DNA of 64,000 nt from Hericium rajendrae (Eukaryota; Basidiomycota; Agaricomycetes; Russulales; Hericiaceae). Shown here one piece after another: positions 59,001 through 64,000 of the stretch. The DNA is taken from contig CM065890.1 of assembly GCA_033439255.1 (NCBI GenBank), forward strand, positions 62,001 to 126,000. The letters run 5' to 3'. The notes under the pieces are model-generated. The model was not told where the DNA came from. It ran no database searches and saw only the letters and a program-made list of their open reading frames with translations. The translations under genes were made by a program, and so were the position numbers. Every line of letters begins with the position of its first letter. The first letter of the stretch is position 1.

Positions 59001-60195
59001 ACCATGTTTTCTAAATGGAAGATGTGTCAGCATACCAGTAAGGACAAGCATTTGGAGAGAGAATAGTGATGTGCGTGTTGTACAGCTGAAAAACGAGGAT
59101 CTGAGTCTCGATCGCGAGACTGTGTTGGAACTCGACGAGAAATAAATTAAAACAGGCGCCGAGCAGCACGCAAACGGTGCAAGCGCCCGCAAATCACTCG
59201 AGCGCCCGATAAGTAACAACTCACCTGCCATCAGGAACCTTTGTCTTCGTCTTCGACGCACCTCCCTCCTTGAAGGAGACCTTTTTCCTCTTCTTCAATC
59301 TCTCCCTCGCGCCGTCATCGTCTTGTCCAGCCTCATAACCATCCTCATCCCCGTCCTGTGCATCCTCCTTGACTGCTCCACCTTCATCCGGGACTTCATT
59401 ATCCTCAACACTGCTCCCGCTCGGTTTCCTAGGGTGCTTCGACGGTTTCGACGGTTTCGGTGTCCGATCTGTGCGATCGCGACGATCGATGTTTCGAGGA
59501 GCTGCGATAGGGTGTTCAAAGGTAAGTCCAACCGTTGTATATGGCTAAGAGTTAAGTGCTTACCTTGATCTTCTTCGATCGTGTCTTCCTGCCCACCAGC
59601 CTCCGTTGTCCCGTTCTCCGTGCCCTGCTCACTGCGTCCCCCCGCCCCTGTCTCGGCTTTTCCACCTCCGTCGCCCGTTGACGGCCGAGACTTGTGTCTC
59701 TTGTGTCCGGCATCTTTGGTCCCACGCGATTCCTCGACGTCGGTCTCACCCGCGGCTCGCACACGTTTCGGCACCACCTTCGAGCCAGCTGCGGAGGTGA
59801 TCACGACCTCTGGACGAGCACGCAACGTTCGACGTGCTCTTTGGGGTGCTGTTCGCGTCGTTTGTGAGGTCTCTGGTGCTAGAACACGCAGATATCCTAG
59901 GTGAGTAAAGTGATATGCTCCGTGAAAACACTGACTGACCATCGACATCCATATCCGACTCCGCGTCACCACCGTCCGCATCCACAGGCTGCTCTTTCGA
60001 TCTCGCCTTTCCCTGTGAGCGTGCGCGAAGACTTTCATCAGCGCGCTGGGCAGCCTTCTCGGCAGCCTCGTCCGCCATCACCTCCTCCGTTGTACGGCGT
60101 CTCTTCTTGACGCTGTTCTTGGGCAACGTCTGGTGAGTCTGCTCTTGGGGTTTCTCAGCAGCAGCAGCTGACCCATGAGCCCTCCTTGGTCGCAT
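56070..60195 (-). CDS. P6 partner protein (gamma), near-identical to P4 copy
   Basis: It starts at 60195 (MRPRRAHGS) and ends EYMSDDE at 56070. Exon layout and modules are those of the P4 gene in mirror image: KKRRRTTEEVMADEA, RARPEVVITS, KKRKKVSFKE, LPDWQSKIPG, eight acidic 63-bp units (about 58014-57551), the S/T-P-K stretch, and the DUF6532-like domain in the last four exons. Differences seen include Arg7 to His and one base in a G/C run near 58480 in a region whose splicing is unclear. It appears intact. Strong similarity to P4 across introns as well as exons points to a very recent copy, so conservation here says nothing about selection. Confidence 0.75.
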
Positions 60196-60562
60196 AGATA
60201 GCAAGACGCAGTAAGCACGCAACGAAGAGTAAGAGGAGCTGGTGTAGCGAGAGAGACGGCGAACGGAAATAACAAGAGGACGACAGCAGAGGTAAGCAAC
60301 CGTCTCTACGTTGCTCTGTCCTGAGCTCACGTAAGTCCAGTCTCGCTTCGCCTTGCATACAGCCCCCGTCCTTCGGCACGCTCCCCCCGGCCCGTATCTT
60401 CGCCTCTATTCATCCATCTTCAGAACACCCCTGCTCGTACGCCTTCGTGCCCCGGTGCTCAACGTGAATCCCTGCATCTCGCACATCTCTCCGTGCCTCG
60501 TATCCCGCATTTTGCAGTAAGTTCATTCTACTTGTTTTGTTATTTTTCTGGTTCTGGCGAGT

Positions 60563-61166
60563 GCATTGCGCACATCGTGGAGCACGAGATACGTGCTCCA
60601 CGCTTTCTTGTTTATGCAGCTGACCGTGAGGCAGGGAATTCGTGCCCCACGGTCTCTCCTTTCCTTCTGCTGACTGCGCGCACCCGTGGGGCACGAATAT
60701 CGTGCTCCACGCTGTCTCCTTTCGTGCTGATGACTGCGTGCACACCGTGGGGCACGTATTTCGTGCCCCGCGGTCTCTTCTCCTACTGCTGACCTCGCGG
60801 ATGCTGTGGGGCACGTATATCGTGCCTCACAGCATCTTCTTTCGTATTGCTGGCTGCGTGCAGACCACGGGGCACGATATTCGTGCCCCATGGTCTCTTC
60901 TCTCGTATACCTAACCGCGCGCACACCGTGGGGCACGTATTTCGTGCCCCACGGTCTCTTCTCGTACTGCTGACCTCGCGGATGCTGTGGGGCACGTATG
61001 TCGTGCCTCACAGCATCTTCTTTCATATTGCTGGCTGCGCACAGACCACGGGGCACGATATTCGTGCCCCGCGGCTTCTTCTTGTATTGCTGACTTCGCG
61101 CATGCTGTGGGGCACATATATCGTGCCTCACGGCATCTTCTCCCATACTGCTGACCGCGCGGATGC
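60563..61166. repeat. Tandem palindrome array in the P6 promoter
   Basis: This is a mirror copy of the P4 array (38447-39050): about ten palindromes of the GGGCACG...CGTGCCC type at ~60-bp spacing, between the divergent P6 partner gene and transposase. Confidence 0.88.
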
Positions 61167-61595
61167 TTTTCGATGTGACTGCCCTGCTTGGTGTGGGGCA
61201 TTCTCGGCCTTAAAACTTGGAACTGACTTATTTTGACTTGCAGTGCCACGATTTTGGGTGTGTGAAGACACTCTTGGGCATTTGGACTTGCTACCAACTG
61301 TTTTGCCTTGATTGGTGCAAAGGCACTGTGGTCTTGCCGCTTTTGAGCCTATTCCAACATACGTGCTTGTCTCACATCAGATATATCTTGATCTTGACTT
61401 GGGACTGCCAGCTTGCTTTGATCTTGTCGTGCTCTGTTTCTTCAAGCGTGATCCATTAACTTGAAGATCTTGCTTGGATATCTTGTGTCTGAGTGCGAAT
61501 AATTCTTGTGTGCTACTGTGCTGTGATATATCCTGTGTTGAAATTTTGAGATTGCATAATTGAAGCAGAGACTTCTGATTGTCTCAGTTGCTATA

Positions 61596-64000
61596 ATGGC
61601 ACCTCCTCGCCGAAAGCAATACAAGCCTCGTATATTTGTCTGCCCACAACCCTTGACTTCTACATGTCGGAGGGGCTTTGTGACACTTGGAGGCTTGCAG
61701 CAGCATATTCATATTATACATCCTGAATTAAACAGAGATGATGATGCTCTCAATGTGCCTTTGAAACCTGCACCTCGGCCATTGTCTCGTTCATCCTCAT
61801 CAGAAGTGCCAGATATATTTTATGCTGATCCACATTATGGTGAACTTGAAGATGATGACATGGATGATATTGCTGCAGAGCCTGGAATTCAGAATATAAT
61901 GCATCCTGACCTCAATGGAAGACCATGTGATAGTGCAGGCAACTATCTTGATGATGGAGCAGCTCCACATCCACAGGATATTCCTGATTCTAATAATTGG
62001 TCTCCTTTTCGAAATCGAGTAGAATTTGAGGCTGCAGATTTGCTTTTTCGAGAGATGCCAGTTTCTAAGAAGAAATTTAACCGTCTTATGGGAATGTGGG
62101 CCAAAACTACTGATGCATATCCATATGCAAATAAAGATGATCTCCATGCAGTGCTTGATTCAATTGAGCATGGAGATGCTGAGTGGCTTTGTTTTGCAGT
62201 AAAATATAAGGGAAAGCTACCTAAAAACCCACCTTCATGGATGTCAAAAGAATTTGAAGTCTGGTATCGCAATCCACATACACTTGTGCATAACCAACTA
62301 AAAAATCCTGATTTTGCTAAAGAATTTGACTATGCTCCAAGGCGAAACTTTAAAGAAAATGGTGAACGACAGTGGACAGACTTTATGACTGGAGATTGGT
62401 CATGGAAACAAGCTGATACAATTATGGCTGAAGATCCAACTAACAAAGGTGCTATGTTTGTGCCTGTAATTCTAGGCAGTGATAAAACTACAGTCTCTGT
62501 TGCTACAGGACACAATGAATTTTGGCCACTGTATGGTTCAATTGGAAATGTGCATAACAATGTTCGTCGAGCTCATAGAGATGCTGTAAGCATCTTGGGA
62601 TTTTTATCTCTTGGAAAAACAGATAGACGATATCAAAATGATGTGGCTTTTCGTAAATTTCGTCGGCATTTAATACAACAGTCTTTGCGTACAATTCTTG
62701 AGCATTTGCGTCCTGGCATGACTACTCCAGAGATTGTTTGATGTTCTGATGGACATCTTCGTCGTGTTATTTATGGGATTGGACCTTATATTGGAGATTA
62801 TCCTGAACAAGTGCTGGTATCTTGTATTGTTTCAGGTTGGTGTCCAAAATGCTTGTCTCGACCAAAAGATCTAGATGATGGAGGTGGTGGAACTCGAAGT
62901 CATACACATACAGAATTTTTAATGAATCATGGCACTAAGGCAAAAGATCTCTGGGATAAATATGGCATAGTTCCTGATATCATGGTGAGTACAACTAGCT
63001 AAAATATAAAGTTTTGACTTATTCTAATTTATTTTCTTAGCCATTCACATTTTATTTTCCAAGAGGAGATATTCATGAGCTTATTGTATTTGATCTTTTG
63101 CATCAAGTAATCAAGGGTGTTTTCAAAGATCACTTGGTAGCTTGGGTTGAAGATTATCTGATTCATGAACATGGACCAACTCGTGCTTCTGGAATTATGG
63201 CAGATATTGATCAAAGAATTGCTGCTGCTCCTTCATTTCCAGAACTGCGTCGATTTCCTGAAGGACGTGGGTTTCAGCAATGGACTGGTGATGACTCTAA
63301 GGCTTTGATGAAGGTATATTTGCCTGCAATTCAAGGACATGTTCCAGATCAGATGGTTCGAGCTATTGCTGCATTCATGGAGTTCTGCTATCTTGCACGA
63401 AGGTCAACTATTGATGAGACTGCACTAAATGCTATGGAAGCTGCACTTGCAAAATTTCATAAAGAACGAGTTATCTTTAAGGATGTTGAAATTCGTGAAG
63501 CATTTTCTCTACCTAAACAGCATGCTCTGATGCATTATGTTGAACTTATTCGGCTGTTTGGTGTGCCAAATGGACTTTGCACATCTATAACTGAGGCCAA
63601 ACACATCAAAGCTGTAAAAGAGCCATGGCGACGTTCTAGCAGATTTAATGCACTCGAGCAGATGCTGCTCACAAATCAGAGGCTTGACAAACTTGCTGCA
63701 GCTAAAAATGACTTCATAGCTCGTGGCATGCTTGATTTGCCTCTAGATCTTGTCAACATTGATAATTCTAAATCTATATTAAACTCCTCTGAATCAGAAA
63801 TAGACTCAGACTATGAACCAGACTCCTCTGAATCTGAATCAGATTCAGATCTTGAATCAGATTCAGAACTTGAAGATGAAGATGAACTTAATGAAGATAA
63901 AGAAAAAGCTACAAAGCATCATATAGATGGAGGACCAGCATATGATGTGCCAGAATATATGGCAAATGTAACTTTAGCTAGAAAGAAAGCACCTCATTAT
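61596..64000 (+). pseudogene. P6 Plavaka transposase (3' end outside window), one in-frame TGA
   Basis: It starts at 61596 (MAPPRRKQYK). Exon 1 is 61596-62984, the intron 62985-63040, and exon 2 runs from 63041 past the window end. The protein matches P4, including the TGA at 62739-62741 after TTPEIV. It is open elsewhere in view; the C-terminal ~215 codons are not visible. Confidence 0.9.

Larger units (their letters stand above)
28973..64000 (+). mobile_element. P3: Plavaka-type two-gene transposon (beta), right end outside window
   Basis: The left end CATCAGCAAAGGCCAAATTT matches P2, as do the following ~1.5 kb. P3's own sequence is 28973-33674 and 44747-49854; the rest is P4 and, from 49855, P5 with P6 inside it. 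The transposase is on minus, the partner gene on plus. The left flank is TT; the right end is beyond 64000. Coding sequence other than the insertions looks open, so P3 may have been functional until P4, P5 and B4 hit it. Confidence 0.85.
49855..64000 (-). mobile_element. P5: Plavaka-type transposon (alpha), right part outside window
   Basis: Its end CATCAGTAAACCTCAAATTG and the next ~1.1 kb match the partner-side end of P1. The partner gene (51007-54865, minus) follows and is cut by P6 at 54866. The transposase half should lie beyond 64000. The left flank is TT. It interrupts the last exon of the P3 partner gene. Confidence 0.83.
54866..64000 (-). mobile_element. P6: Plavaka-type transposon (gamma), inverted near-twin of P4
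   Basis: It starts CATCAGTAAACGTGCATTTG inside the P5 partner gene (flank TT). Position x in P4 corresponds to about 99613 minus x here; the 9.1 kb in the window aligns throughout with only a handful of base changes and 1-bp indels. Partner gene on minus, transposase on plus; the right end should fall near 65.9 kb. Different flanks from P4 show a separate insertion. Confidence 0.93.

Noticed and set aside
54866-64000. P6 as an assembly duplicate of P4
   Set aside because: It has different flanking sequence and a few base differences, so a real second insertion is favoured, though long reads should confirm it.
1-64000. tRNA, rRNA or other structured RNA genes
   Set aside because: No cloverleaf or rRNA-like segment was recognised by eye; a covariance-model scan would be needed to exclude them.

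Overview
This window looks like a transposon graveyard, and partly a living nest, from a basidiomycete fungus, most likely an Agaricomycete. The pointers are short GT/AG introns of about 50-60 bp, several copies of a Plavaka-type (CACTA-like) transposase of the kind known from mushroom-forming fungi, and a Ty1/copia relic. No ordinary host gene, tRNA or rRNA was recognised. Almost every base belongs to one superfamily of large DNA transposons, called P0-P6 here, or to small elements with the same ends. Family names come from remembered sequence features, not from a search.

One element design recurs. Each copy is about 10.4-11.2 kb once later insertions are subtracted. It starts with CATCAG and ends with CTGATG inside imperfect inverted repeats. 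At each end lies 1-2 kb packed with TCTGA/CAGA words and longer subterminal motifs. Two genes are transcribed away from each other from a central 0.7-1.4 kb region. One encodes a two-exon Plavaka transposase (about 980-1000 aa, N-terminal C2H2 finger). The other is a many-exon partner gene for a nuclear-looking protein: a basic start, an acidic repeat block, a lysine/proline block, and a conserved C-terminal domain resembling the fungal family DUF6532. The two-gene plan is seen whole in P1, P2 and P4 and in part in P3, P5 and P6. By analogy with plant CACTA elements (TNPD plus TNPA), the partner may bind the subterminal repeats; that is inference.

Layout. 1-865: transposase-side end of P0. 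866-1146 and 25060-about 28139: pieces of one Ty1/copia relic, split by P1. 1147-25059: P1, whose partner gene is split by P2 (7303-19182) and also carries a solo LTR and small elements. 28140-28972: unassigned spacer. From 28973 to the window end: P3, whose transposase is split by P4 (33675-44746) and whose partner gene is split by P5 (from 49855). The partner gene of P5 is in turn split by P6 (from 54866). P4 and P6 are almost identical and lie in opposite orientation. Ends and protein sequences suggest three subfamilies: alpha (P0, P1, P5), beta (P2, P3) and gamma (P4, P6).

Nine small non-autonomous elements (families A, B, C, D) share the CATCAG ends and sit inside the large elements. Because the large copies are paralogues, uninterrupted sites can be read from one copy and filled sites from another. 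These comparisons show a 2-bp target-site duplication. The transposases of P1, P2, P4 and P6 carry in-frame TGA codons. The visible coding sequence of P3 looks open apart from two insertions.
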